Below are positions 1 through 9,117 of a stretch of 64,000 bases of DNA, piece by piece. The first letter of the stretch is position 1; every line of letters starts with the position of its first letter. Below the pieces are notes generated by a model. That model worked only from the letters and a program-made list of their open reading frames with translations. It did not search any database and was not told the origin of the DNA. The DNA lies in NCBI RefSeq assembly GCF_000225505.1, contig NZ_BACI01000120.1, positions 1 to 64,000 of the forward strand, given 5' to 3'. The position numbers and the translations under genes are program-made. The stretch is from Gordonia alkanivorans NBRC 16433 (lineage in GTDB: Bacteria; Actinomycetota; Actinomycetes; Mycobacteriales; Mycobacteriaceae).

Positions 1-1
1 C

Positions 2-214
2 CTGCTCAACGAATGGGCCTACGCCCGCCCCTGGACCTCCAACCGCGCACGTAGCCGAGCACTTGACCAATTCCTGCGTCGATACAACACTCAACGAGGC
101 CACTCCGCACTCGGCGAAAACCGTCCATCAGCCGGCTCACCGCCTGACAACAACGTGTCTGGTCACTCTGTCGAGATGCAGCGGAGATTAGCAGCGATAC
201 CCCCGGAAGTCTGA
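2..214 (+). CDS. IS481-family transposase, C-terminal fragment (cut by window edge)
   Basis: The reading frame enters from the left edge and runs 70 codons to a TGA at 212-214. The visible peptide includes EWAYARPWTSN, RRYNTQRGHSALG and a closing NNVSGHSVE. This is the usual end of DDE transposases of the IS481 group: the last catalytic-core helix, then a conserved RP(H)xALG block and an NN(V/L)xG tail. The catalytic residues lie outside the window. After the stop come about 150 bases before the next gene, where the right inverted repeat of the element would be expected. I could not define that repeat without its left partner. Family assignment is from motif memory, and whether the full copy is intact cannot be judged. 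Confidence 0.7.
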   Translation: MLNEWAYARPWTSNRARSRALDQFLRRYNTQRGHSALGENRPSAGSPPDNNVSGHSVEMQRRLAAIPPEV

Positions 215-373
215 CAGAACATGCGTGCGTCGATGAGTCGTGTCAATTTTGATTCTCCACGTGGTCGGCCATCCAAGTCACTTTCGGCGAACAATTGGCG
301 CAGATCGATCTCTTGCGGCGGCCATGCAGCGGCAACCCCTCTGCTCTGACGACCGAGCATCGCCTCACACAAG

Positions 374-862
374 TCAGTATGTCGCACAAATGCCAAGTGC
401 CACAACGCCAATCGGAGCAAGACTCATAGACAACTGTACAAGCCGGTGCTTTGTCCACGCTATCTTGCTCATCTCCACGAGCTGTTTCGACAGAACCGGG
501 AGAAGAGTCGGGCCCTCGAGCCGATCCTGAACGGCTTCGGGCGTCAGGTGCCGCAGGTGTCCGAAATAGACAAAGTTGTCCGGCGCCTCAACCTCGAGGT
601 TGGAGGCCCGTAGGCGGGGACGCACAACCCAGGCCGCACATAGGACGCCAGCTACTAAGAGGAGGATGCCAATGACGTACCAGACTACGGCCCAGCCCCC
701 AAGGTGATGGAACACCCGCCCCTCGCCCGACAGGGTGATAACTCCTACGAGGAGCGCGGTCTCAATTGTCAGTGCAAATGATGCCTTCGTATCGACCTTG
801 CCCGTCCAGTCGACTAGCGCTGCATGGATCTTCCACGCAGTGTCAGTTGGGTCGGGTGCCAT
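374..862 (-). CDS. Pycsar-type membrane effector (DUF5706)
   Basis: This 162-residue protein matches the Pycsar effector family (PycTM, DUF5706). An N-terminal amphipathic segment with WT-x3-DTKAS (residues 19-28) leads into a hydrophobic segment (about 28-45), a second one (56-80), a soluble stretch containing FVYFGHLRHL (97-106), and a last hydrophobic helix (144-161). In characterised Pycsar systems such proteins are held closed until a cyclic pyrimidine nucleotide (cCMP or cUMP) binds; they then perforate the membrane and stop growth of the infected cell. The ATG at 860-862 overlaps the stop of the upstream cyclase by one base (TGATG), so the two are translationally coupled. A longer start 12 bases upstream is possible. 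The family call is strong; the activating nucleotide is unknown. Confidence 0.85.
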   Translation of the reverse strand: MAPDPTDTAWKIHAALVDWTGKVDTKASFALTIETALLVGVITLSGEGRVFHHLGGWAVVWYVIGILLLVAGVLCAAWVVRPRLRASNLEVEAPDNFVYFGHLRHLTPEAVQDRLEGPTLLPVLSKQLVEMSKIAWTKHRLVQLSMSLAPIGVVALGICATY

Positions 863-1575
863 CAGATGCCCCAATAGGTGTTAGATCCGTAGACGGTGTT
901 GTATGTGCCACCGATCCTGACTTGCGAGTACAGCTTGGACCACGAGCTTCTGCGAACACCAGTCGATTCGTAGTAGACGAGGTCATCCGGCAGTTCATCG
1001 AATACCCGGTCGGTGATGTACGTCGAGTAACCATTCTTCAGATCACTGAGCTTGGCGGCGATATTCGGCGCTCCCCCGACTGAAATCAGATCGTTGTTGT
1101 TGCGTGCACCCCCGCGCACAATTAGCGACTCGCCGGTATCAACTCCGACCCGGTGACTAATGTTGTAGAAGTCTTCACCGTCGCTCCAGTTCGATCTTAT
1201 CGCTGGCCGAATGACCTCCTCGACGGCCCAGTTGATCGCTAACGCGGCGCGCACAGCGCTCCAATTCTTATCGTCGCCCATATAGATAGCCATCACCCGG
1301 TCCCCGTCGAAGGATCGAATCTCACCACCGAAGTGACGTAATATCCGAGTAGAGCTATTGACGAATGCCCGGATGATCTTTGCTGCGGTCTCTCTTTTGA
1401 GGCTCTGCGCAATCGTGCTCGAGTCTGCCAGGTCCGCGTAAGCATAGGTGGCATCCACGAGTCGCCCGCCGTTCTTCATCACGACATCTTCGGTTTCGGG
1501 GACCACGGTGCCGTTCGTGATGTTCCAGGTCGCGGCCATAATGTCATCCACACTCGACGCTATCGACGGATACAT
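862..1575 (-). CDS. Pycsar-type class III nucleotide cyclase, copy A
   Basis: This 237-residue protein has a single class III cyclase homology domain and no membrane or sensory domain, as in PycC proteins. The two metal-binding aspartates are visible as D48 in YAYADLADSS and D92 in SFDGDRVMAIY. The block SVGGAPNIAAKLSD (about 165-178) corresponds to the transition-state region. In the Pycsar family these enzymes make cCMP or cUMP when phage is sensed. The gene is second in a three-gene minus-strand series, 124 bases after copy B and overlapping the effector by one base. Which pyrimidine it uses cannot be read from the sequence with confidence. Confidence 0.85.
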   Translation of the reverse strand: MYPSIASSVDDIMAATWNITNGTVVPETEDVVMKNGGRLVDATYAYADLADSSTIAQSLKRETAAKIIRAFVNSSTRILRHFGGEIRSFDGDRVMAIYMGDDKNWSAVRAALAINWAVEEVIRPAIRSNWSDGEDFYNISHRVGVDTGESLIVRGGARNNNDLISVGGAPNIAAKLSDLKNGYSTYITDRVFDELPDDLVYYESTGVRRSSWSKLYSQVRIGGTYNTVYGSNTYWGI

Positions 1576-1699
1576 GGTCTGTCTCCTTTTAGCTCGAGGT
1601 TCCGGGAAAGGTGGGTCCTCGATTTCTCGGAAGGTGTCGGTACCAACTGTCTTTGAGAGATTAAAGCAGTCGCCTTCGCTAGGTTGCCAGTAGTTCCAT

Positions 1700-2434
1700 C
1701 TAGGAGAACGTCCAGTGGTAGCTGCTCCGGTAGTAGCTGTAGTCCTTGCCTCCCATGCTCAATGAGTACGTTCCATCCCACATATTTGTGCCTTTGGATA
1801 GTTTGTGTGTCTCCGAGAGGTTGCCATATGTGCCTTTGCCAATTCGAGTTACGTATCCTGCTTCCGTCCCATCGCCCCGCACGTCGCTCAATTTGGCCGC
1901 GAGGTTAGGTGCGACACCAATTGAAATCAGGTCGTCACTGCCTCGGAAGCCGGCACGGGCTAAGAGCGTCTCCCCTGTCGCGATGCCACTGGTTTGCCTA
2001 AGAGTCCACCCGGCATCGCTGAGAGCAGGTATCTCCTTATGGAGCGCAGGGGTCACTATCTTGTTCACGGCCCATTTAATGTGCATCGCGGATTTGACCG
2101 CGCGATCTTCCTTGTTTGGGCCGGTAAAGATGCCCATGACACGATCGCCGTCGAAACTGCGGATATGGCCGTTCAGGCTTCGAATGATCTTGGTGCTGAC
2201 ATTGAGGAATGCACGGAAAGTCTGTGCCGCAGCTTCGTTGTCTGCAGTGGCCGCGAGTCCTGACGAGTTGAGCATGTCGGTGTATAGGTAGGTTGCGCTA
2301 ACGAGCTTGCCTTCGGAGTACCCGAGGTCAACCGCCTCTGGCACGGTGGTTGTCGAGTCCTGCTTCTTCGTGACAGTCATCGGCTTTCCGATTGTCTTGT
2401 CGACTTGTGCATTGACCTCATCGAGTAGACCCAT
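1700..2434 (-). CDS. Pycsar-type class III nucleotide cyclase, copy B
   Basis: This 244-residue paralogue of the downstream cyclase shares the same architecture. Metal aspartates are D53 in YLYTDMLNSS and D97 in SFDGDRVMGIF, and the late block is SIGVAPNLAAKLSD (about 171-184). It has a longer N-terminus of about 40 polar residues before the fold and a Gly/Ser/Tyr-rich tail. Both catalytic aspartates are kept, so there is no sign that it is an inactive partner. Class III cyclases work as dimers with composite active sites, so this protein and copy A could form a heterodimer or two homodimers. It starts 76 bases after the end of the DUF499 gene and may share that operon's promoter. Confidence 0.83.
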   Translation of the reverse strand: MGLLDEVNAQVDKTIGKPMTVTKKQDSTTTVPEAVDLGYSEGKLVSATYLYTDMLNSSGLAATADNEAAAQTFRAFLNVSTKIIRSLNGHIRSFDGDRVMGIFTGPNKEDRAVKSAMHIKWAVNKIVTPALHKEIPALSDAGWTLRQTSGIATGETLLARAGFRGSDDLISIGVAPNLAAKLSDVRGDGTEAGYVTRIGKGTYGNLSETHKLSKGTNMWDGTYSLSMGGKDYSYYRSSYHWTFS

Positions 2435-2510
2435 ATCTCCTCCAACTGGTTGGGACTACGGACACTAGACGGGTACGACAGCTTGACCGGCTATCCGCAG
2501 CCCTCAGTAC

Positions 2511-5500
2511 TCAGCTCTCCTCGAAACCCGACTGGTCAAACTTGAGGGTTCTGGCATTCTCGGAGACGGTGCGGACGCGGTTCTCGTTGAAGCCGTCGAA
2601 GTCGGTCGCTTCTATCTCGATCCGTACTGTCACGTTGGTGTTTTCCCCCGAACGGAGGTGGGCGAGTACTTCGTCGGCTACGTTCTTGAACTCCATCGCG
2701 ATCATGTCAGAGTTGAGTGTCTTCACACCGTAAAAGCGTGTCGGCCAATCGATGTCCACCCTTGGGCCGGGGCCGGGAGGCGGGGTTGGGCCGGGGCCCG
2801 GCGGTACGGGGCCAGGTCCCGGCTTCGGCTCGGGGCCGGGCTCGGCCGAGCGCTGCTTCTCAGCGATGTCTGGCCGCACGAGTAGCAACGTGTCCGTGGC
2901 AACGGGTGCGGCACCCTTGTCCTCGGGCGTCCATAGGCCGATGTAGCGGCCGGCCGCCTGGTCGTAGTCGGTAGCGAGTGCGAACGCATCGGTCGACCAG
3001 ATCATCGGCAGGTCAATGATGCCTTCGTCGAGTACCTTCCGATCTCGGAGCCGCGGCATGTAGGGGTACTGCGCGTAGAGCCCCCAAAGGGAACCCAGCG
3101 AGACGTGCCCGTCCTTCCAGATCTGCGGCACCTTGTTGATCGCCAGCCGGATCGTCGCGGCTGCCTGTCGTGTTGAGAGATCTCCGTCGTTGCCAAGTCG
3201 ACGCGAAACGCGCTCGGCCAGTGACTCCGACTGGCCCTCGACTCTGGTCTCACGGATCAGGAACGGCGAGCTGGGTTCCGGCTGCGTCGGCACCATCGCC
3301 CAGGTGAATGTTTGTAGCAGGCGCGCGGTCACTGTCTGGTCGGCCTGATCGCGACGTTGCGCCGCTTGGTTCCTCTGGTTCTGCGTCAGGTCGAGGTCGG
3401 CCTCGTTGTCGAGGACGTGCGTCCAGCCGAGGAAGTCCCTGGTCGCGGAGTCGAGTTCTTCGAGGCGCGCCTCATCCGCGGCCAGGTAGACGACCATGTT
3501 GCGATTCGTCCGGTTGGCGCTGCCCCGTTGCTCGGTGGCCTTCTGCGCGAACGCTTTTGCGTCAGAATCCGTCTTGCCCTTGTGCGCCACCTTTGGGTGA
3601 AGGATGACCAGCCGCGCCTCGTCGGTGTCGGGGATGTCGGCGTTGCTTTCGGGGCAGACGTGGACGCCAGCAAACTCGCCGCGGGTGCGGCCCTGACTTT
3701 GGAGGCGGCGGACAATCTCGGCCCAGACGTCCTCCTTGTGCAGACGCTCCGCCTGATCCTTCGCTGTACGGGTGATGTTGGGCTGCAGGTCATACCAGTA
3801 TTTGCCCGACCCGGAGTAAAAGTATGTCGCGCGGTCACCGAGCTGCGTCAGTGCGGCGTGGAAGTTGCCCGGAACGTCCCCAGGTACCGCGGTGCCGAGG
3901 AACACGCGCTGGGTGCCGATGCCCTTGTGGGTGGAACCGGGCGCGATGGTCGGTGCGGCGCCGAAGAACACGGTGCGCGCGAGTCGCTTCGTGAGGGCAC
4001 GCTGCCCGAACAGCGGCTTCTCTTTGTCGATGCGTCCTGGCTCGGAGTTGGGTCCGTCGACATCGGCGTCGATGATCGTCTTCCAGGAGTCCTGAAGGTA
4101 CTGTGTCAGTTCGGCATTCACGTTCGCGGTGGCGAGGGGGATCGAGCCGGGCATGATCAGCGGCGATGCATCCTCACCCGTCCAGAGCGCGTGGATGACC
4201 GTGCTCATCAGGCGCAGCACACCACGTGTGCGTTGGAAGCGTTCGAGGGATGACCACTCCTCGTAGAGAGTGTCGAACATTTCCGGATGGATCGGGTAGG
4301 TCCGCTTGATTCGGTCTTCATACGCGGTGTCTCGTGCTTCGCGCGGGAAGTCGTCGGTGTATTTGCGGTACATCTCGACGTAGGTTCGCGCAGTCGCACC
4401 GATGGAAGCGAGCGCGGCGGCGTCAGCGTCTTTGAACAGCCGCTGCTTGACGATGTGGTACGCCTCGTCGGACGACGCCGGCCGCCATTGATCTGCCACG
4501 CGACGCACGACGTTCTGGAGCCGTTTCAACGCCTCCAGACCGTGGGCGCCGCCGACTTCCTCGGCGTTTCCAGCGACTATATTGTCTCCACTGTCGCCAC
4601 TTTCGGAGGCGGGGATCGAAATCGCCAGCAGGACACCCGAAGTGCCCTTGGCCGCCTCCGTCAGCGACTGGGCGAAGGTGAACTGGTCGTCGAACGTGCC
4701 ACCGGCAAGGTCGTCACGGCCCACGAGTGATCGAGCGTAGGCGACCCACTCATCGATCAGAATGACCGCGGGAGCGTAAGTGCTCAGCAACTCGTGGAGC
4801 TTCTCGCCGGGGTGTGTGCGGTCAGCGTCAGACCGCGCGACAAGAGCGAACGCATCAGCGCCGCCGAGCTGCCACGCAAGCTCACCCCAGATCGTGTTGA
4901 CCTGAGTTCCGTCGTCCTTGACCACACCCGACGGGCTGAAGTGGTTACCGACGATCGCGACCCGATTCACCTTGTCACCCCGGTAGCCGCTGGCTAGCAA
5001 TAGCTCCTGGGTTGCCTGCGGATACTCACCCACTGGTAGACCGGCGGCAATATGCCACAGCGACAGCATCGAGTGTGTCTTGCCGCCACCAAAGTTGGTC
5101 TGAAGGTTGATGACCGGAGAGACGTTGTCGTCTCCGGCAAGACGTCGCACCGCTCGACCGATCAGGTCGCTCAGGCCTTCAGTTAGGTACGTGCGCCGGA
5201 AGAACTCGACAGGATCGGAGTAGTCCGAGTCGACCTCGCCGCCAGTCGCAACCTTGTACAGGTCAGCCGCGAACTCCGAGGCATGGAAGTTGCCCGTCGC
5301 AACATCATCGTGAGGCTGAAGAACCTCTCGCCAAGGTTTCAAACCCCCGATCGCCTCGGGATTGTCAACTGCCGCTTTCAATGCTCTCTTGTCGTCACGG
5401 TCAGCCGTCACGCGACGAAGGTTGAGACGAATGCCCTTGATCAGGTCACCCTCACCGGGCTTGGCAAGCAGGCGCATCAGCCGCTCCGCGGTGTCAAGGA

Positions 5501-5852
5501 CGCGGTAGGCATCGTCGTCGGTGAAGGAACCGTTGTGTGCCCAGGTGTTTCGCGCGTTCTTGAGCTCTGTCGCGAACGCTTCACCAACACGACCGAGTGT
5601 GTCGGAGAACGGATACCAGCGAGGCTTGACATTAGTTGTGATCGCCGACTCCGTGAGCATCCGTAGCTGCACCTGGGGATCGAGAGGGTCATAGACCTTC
5701 CCAGTGTGTTTGTCTTTGGCCGCGACGAGTTGGACCCAGTTCGCGCCTGCGCTGGGATCTACTGCGCCGATCACCGAGGAGATGTAGTCATCCAGTGCCG
5801 GGGCGATGGCCTCGAACATTTTGCCGACGCGGTCGCGGTTACTCAGTGCCAT
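2511..5852 (-). CDS. DUF499 ATPase with N-terminal Swt1/HEPN-like domain (Hma-type defence ATPase)
   Basis: This large ATPase (1113 residues from the chosen ATG) belongs to the DUF499 family. A Walker A-like NFGGGKTHS lies near residues 253-261 and a Walker B-like VILIDEW near 363-369. The N-terminal 130 residues look like the Swt1-type HEPN domain common in this family and carry an R-x4-H element (RNTWAH, about 101-106), the pattern of HEPN RNases. Near the C-terminus is a Pro/Gly linker of about 30 residues followed by a small beta domain. DUF499 proteins occur beside DUF1156 methylases and SNF2-like helicases in systems catalogued as Hma. The ATG at 5850-5852 lies one base after the DUF1156 stop, with GAGGA upstream. 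A start 66 bases upstream, inside DUF1156, is less likely. Confidence 0.85.
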   Translation of the reverse strand: MALSNRDRVGKMFEAIAPALDDYISSVIGAVDPSAGANWVQLVAAKDKHTGKVYDPLDPQVQLRMLTESAITTNVKPRWYPFSDTLGRVGEAFATELKNARNTWAHNGSFTDDDAYRVLDTAERLMRLLAKPGEGDLIKGIRLNLRRVTADRDDKRALKAAVDNPEAIGGLKPWREVLQPHDDVATGNFHASEFAADLYKVATGGEVDSDYSDPVEFFRRTYLTEGLSDLIGRAVRRLAGDDNVSPVINLQTNFGGGKTHSMLSLWHIAAGLPVGEYPQATQELLLASGYRGDKVNRVAIVGNHFSPSGVVKDDGTQVNTIWGELAWQLGGADAFALVARSDADRTHPGEKLHELLSTYAPAVILIDEWVAYARSLVGRDDLAGGTFDDQFTFAQSLTEAAKGTSGVLLAISIPASESGDSGDNIVAGNAEEVGGAHGLEALKRLQNVVRRVADQWRPASSDEAYHIVKQRLFKDADAAALASIGATARTYVEMYRKYTDDFPREARDTAYEDRIKRTYPIHPEMFDTLYEEWSSLERFQRTRGVLRLMSTVIHALWTGEDASPLIMPGSIPLATANVNAELTQYLQDSWKTIIDADVDGPNSEPGRIDKEKPLFGQRALTKRLARTVFFGAAPTIAPGSTHKGIGTQRVFLGTAVPGDVPGNFHAALTQLGDRATYFYSGSGKYWYDLQPNITRTAKDQAERLHKEDVWAEIVRRLQSQGRTRGEFAGVHVCPESNADIPDTDEARLVILHPKVAHKGKTDSDAKAFAQKATEQRGSANRTNRNMVVYLAADEARLEELDSATRDFLGWTHVLDNEADLDLTQNQRNQAAQRRDQADQTVTARLLQTFTWAMVPTQPEPSSPFLIRETRVEGQSESLAERVSRRLGNDGDLSTRQAAATIRLAINKVPQIWKDGHVSLGSLWGLYAQYPYMPRLRDRKVLDEGIIDLPMIWSTDAFALATDYDQAAGRYIGLWTPEDKGAAPVATDTLLLVRPDIAEKQRSAEPGPEPKPGPGPVPPGPGPTPPPGPGPRVDIDWPTRFYGVKTLNSDMIAMEFKNVADEVLAHLRSGENTNVTVRIEIEATDFDGFNENRVRTVSENARTLKFDQSGFEES

Positions 5853-5853
5853 G

Positions 5854-8595
5854 TCAGTTGTCCTCATCGAAGTCGAACGCGCCTTGCGCCTGGGTCGGTT
5901 TCCTCGCGGAGCGGGCAACTTCGAGAATCTCAGGCCAACTCGTCACAAGGCTGTTGAAGGAGAGAGCATCCTTCGTCCACCCATTAGCTTCTGCAACTCG
6001 GAAGAGTAGGTGCGCGAGCTCCTTCACCAGGTCGGCATCCACTGCCCCATCGGGCCGGCTCAGCGCGACCTGAAGGAAGTCACCAGCGGGTGCGATGCCA
6101 TCCCGCTCCAACACCTTGATGAGGTGGTGAAGTGCTTCCCAGTTGCTCGTGTGGAGATCGGTTACAGGGTCATAGTCCCAACTCAGATCGGAAGGCTTGA
6201 TGAGCTGCACCTTGCCGGCCCGGCTGGAGAGGATCCCGTCGCGATCCATGACGTCGACGGTTGTGTTGCGAGCGTTGGCGAGGTTGTTCGCGTCACCGAA
6301 CGCGCCGACGTCGTAGCCGTGCTGGCGATACCAGGCAATGGCGAATCGGGAAGGCGCATCGAAGTCACCTTCCTGCTCATTCAGCACCTGGTCGAGAATT
6401 TCGTTGATCCTCGCGAGTGCAGATCGCACGGTCATCCTTTTGCCGTCCGGCTCCAAGACCGCACTGTACCGGCTGAACACTGCCATCCCAGGCCCGATGG
6501 CTGCCTGCGGTAGATCCACAGGAGCTATCTGACCCTGCTGCAGCCTCCTCAACGCCACTGGCAACTGAGCTTCCAAGGCAGCGATGAACCCTCGCCTGTC
6601 CGTCGTCGCAGAATCCGAGGCTCTTGGTCGCAGCGAGAGCACGATGGACGACGCCAACGCATTGGTTCCCTTCGCGATGAGGCGCCCGGCACCCTCTGTA
6701 CGAAGGGGCCACGTCGAAGTTATCTCCCAGCCCGACCGAATCATGCCTTCCAACAGGGTTTCCCACCCGGTCGACGCCGACCCCGTCGCGTCGGACTCGC
6801 TCTGCTTGAACGCGTAGTACACCGTCGTTGGTAGATCATCTCTGGCAGATCGACGAGCGGAAGCAAAGACCTTCCGGAAACCGTCTTCAAAGAAGCTCTT
6901 TGCCTCAGCTTTGCTTCCAAGTCGGTACTGGTTTGCCACCAATTCCTCTGCCTTGGGAACGAGCATCGTGGATAGCAGCTCCGGATAGACACCTCGCAGA
7001 CTCCTACGAAGCCAAACGTAGAAGAAGTCGGCAAGGTCCGAGTAGACGATGTTGTCGTAATACGGCGGGTCTGTGCTAACAAGAGATCCGTCAAAGTCCA
7101 AACTCGCCGCGTCGGCCTGTGTCGCGACACCATGACCGATTGGGTTCGCCTCGATGACCCTTGCCTCCTTGTCAAGGAGAGTAAGCCACCCCCCACCGAA
7201 GTCGGAAAGTACGTTCGCCTCAACGAAATCCCACGCCATGGGAATGGCCTGTCTGGCAAAGGTCTCGCGGAACGCCCCGCGATCGCTCATCCATGTGGTC
7301 ACCGAAGAGGATAGATTCGTCATCTTGCTTTGAATGAACGCCAAGTAGGTCGCGACTGCGTCGGCGTAATCGTCGGATCCGCCGTCAGAAATCACCTTCG
7401 CCCGCGCGGAACCAACCAAGTCATTGAACGTAGCCAGCGCAACCAGCTGACGGTCCGTGAAGTAGTCCGCAAACGTGAAGAACCCGTATCGCTTGCCTTG
7501 GGCATTACCGCCGAAAGTTCCACGTGCACCCGCGCCGAGGTTTGGATCACTGGCCCGTAGGCGTCTCGCTTCATCGACCAGCCCGCGCGCAGCAGCGAGG
7601 TGCGGGACGGTCGGTTCGGAATAGACACGACGTCTGTTACCAGCAGCCACCACGGCCAGGAGTCTGTTCGGCGGCTTGTCGCTCACGTCGAGCTGACTAT
7701 GGACCTGCTCGGGGGAAATCGCCGAACCGCAAACCCAACAATCAAATTTGGCGCCTTGACCACGTTTGTTCGCCTCACCGCGACGGACACCCGACTCGAC
7801 GACGAACTCGACACGGCCGCTGGCGACGACCGGTCGAAGCCAAACTTCTTGACCGCGCTTCGTACTGAGATCCAGTGATGACACAAGTGGCACTTCGGCA
7901 GCGCAGGCTGGGTTCGGACACTGCACCGTTCTGGCCCAAATCCAGCCGATGACAGGGAGTCCATCTGCATCAGGATACTGCTTTCCAAGGCGCTTCCGCG
8001 CCTGCTCATGCACCCACTCGCCGTACTCGCGAACGTCGGCTGCTAACCCTTCCCCACCCGCCCAACCGCCGATGCGCGAGTCCTTCAGGCCCGGCCACAC
8101 CGGCGCTTGGCCGGCGAACTTAGACGGCAGCTCGACCACTGCTTTGTTGAGCAAGACCGCAACAGGATTCAAGTCCGAGGCCCGTGCTTCAAGACCCAGC
8201 CTGAGCGCCTCTAGCGGAATGGCGCCGCCACCAGCGAATGGGTCGAGGATCGGTGGTGGGTTGCCGTCGGTCGACTTAAGGATCTCGGCGCGTGCCTCAG
8301 CAAGGAGGGCCTCGTCTCGTACGTTCTCCCACACGACCAAGCGCTCGATCATCTCGTGAAGGCGCTCGCGCTCCGCGCGCTGGAGTTCGTCGGTTGGAAA
8401 CTCTGCGAGCCGCGATGAAGGATCGTCGACAAGCTGAGCAAAAAGCACGGCTCGCGCAGCTGCGAGCGGGCGTCGCGCCCACCACAAGTGCAGGGTCGAG
8501 GGGTGGCCGTACCTGATCGACTTCTCCCGGGCTGACTCCCGGTTGATTGCCTCCAGCGGTAGTGCCACCTCGATCAGTTTGCGCTTCTGAACCAC
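5854..8595 (-). CDS. DUF1156 family adenine DNA methyltransferase
   Basis: This 913-residue protein begins with the DUF1156 signature (HPSTLHLWWARRPLAAARA, about 31-49). It contains SAM-binding motif I as LDPFAGGGAIPLEA (117-130) and catalytic motif IV as DPPYYDN (509-515), the DPPY type of N6-adenine or N4-cytosine amino-methyltransferases. Paired cysteines (CPNPAC near 226-231 and CWVC near 286-289) suggest one zinc site. The protein is expected to mark host DNA or recognise unmodified phage DNA together with the DUF499 ATPase and the helicase. The start is GTG at 8593-8595, preceded by AGAGGGG. Upstream lie 520 bases of non-coding DNA with room for its own promoter. Confidence 0.9.
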   Translation of the reverse strand: MVQKRKLIEVALPLEAINRESAREKSIRYGHPSTLHLWWARRPLAAARAVLFAQLVDDPSSRLAEFPTDELQRAERERLHEMIERLVVWENVRDEALLAEARAEILKSTDGNPPPILDPFAGGGAIPLEALRLGLEARASDLNPVAVLLNKAVVELPSKFAGQAPVWPGLKDSRIGGWAGGEGLAADVREYGEWVHEQARKRLGKQYPDADGLPVIGWIWARTVQCPNPACAAEVPLVSSLDLSTKRGQEVWLRPVVASGRVEFVVESGVRRGEANKRGQGAKFDCWVCGSAISPEQVHSQLDVSDKPPNRLLAVVAAGNRRRVYSEPTVPHLAAARGLVDEARRLRASDPNLGAGARGTFGGNAQGKRYGFFTFADYFTDRQLVALATFNDLVGSARAKVISDGGSDDYADAVATYLAFIQSKMTNLSSSVTTWMSDRGAFRETFARQAIPMAWDFVEANVLSDFGGGWLTLLDKEARVIEANPIGHGVATQADAASLDFDGSLVSTDPPYYDNIVYSDLADFFYVWLRRSLRGVYPELLSTMLVPKAEELVANQYRLGSKAEAKSFFEDGFRKVFASARRSARDDLPTTVYYAFKQSESDATGSASTGWETLLEGMIRSGWEITSTWPLRTEGAGRLIAKGTNALASSIVLSLRPRASDSATTDRRGFIAALEAQLPVALRRLQQGQIAPVDLPQAAIGPGMAVFSRYSAVLEPDGKRMTVRSALARINEILDQVLNEQEGDFDAPSRFAIAWYRQHGYDVGAFGDANNLANARNTTVDVMDRDGILSSRAGKVQLIKPSDLSWDYDPVTDLHTSNWEALHHLIKVLERDGIAPAGDFLQVALSRPDGAVDADLVKELAHLLFRVAEANGWTKDALSFNSLVTSWPEILEVARSARKPTQAQGAFDFDEDN

Positions 8596-9117
8596 GTCGA
8601 CCCCTCTGCCCGCGCGCGGGCATGACCAAGCGGCGCCGGAGCGCCACGACTTCCACTGTCAAACCTATCGGTGACGTCCGACAGAATCGTGGGCAACGTC
8701 CGAGTTCGTCCGGCTTCGACCAGTGGTGACGGCGCCGTGGGGTATGGAGCCCGGTTACGACAGCGGACAAGCTCGCGGTCCGGCGTGGGGCGGCTGCGAC
8801 GGGGCACGTTTCCCGTCGCGATGCCGCCCACCTGAACACCAGGTCGTCCGTGTGACCGAACAAGGTATTCCACCGAGCCGCTCGACTCCAGCTCCTTCCG
8901 TTCAGTGGGGCCACTCCCTCTCGGGTTTCCCTCACGTACTTGTTCGGACAACTCGTCGTCGTCCCTTCAAGGTACCCTGACAGAAGAGAGCAGGCTAGCA
9001 TTAGCGCCGCACATAACCACAACGCTTGCGCTGATGGCAGTAGGCAGCCACTCGTACCTACCCCCACGCCTGTACAGTTGAGGCAACCACGGCAGCACAG
9101 TCAACTATTAGATAGCG
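8596..9117. promoter_or_regulatory. Divergent intergenic region between DUF1156 and the winged-helix gene
   Basis: About 520 bases separate two divergently transcribed genes. No frame here has a convincing protein. The region must hold the promoters for the methylase-ATPase-cyclase operon (leftward) and for the winged-helix gene (rightward). I could not pick out secure -35/-10 boxes or a clear operator palindrome by eye. Confidence 0.4.

Noticed and set aside
2755-2840. GC-rich tandem pattern of GGGCCGGG units
   Set aside because: It encodes the Pro/Gly linker of the DUF499 protein.
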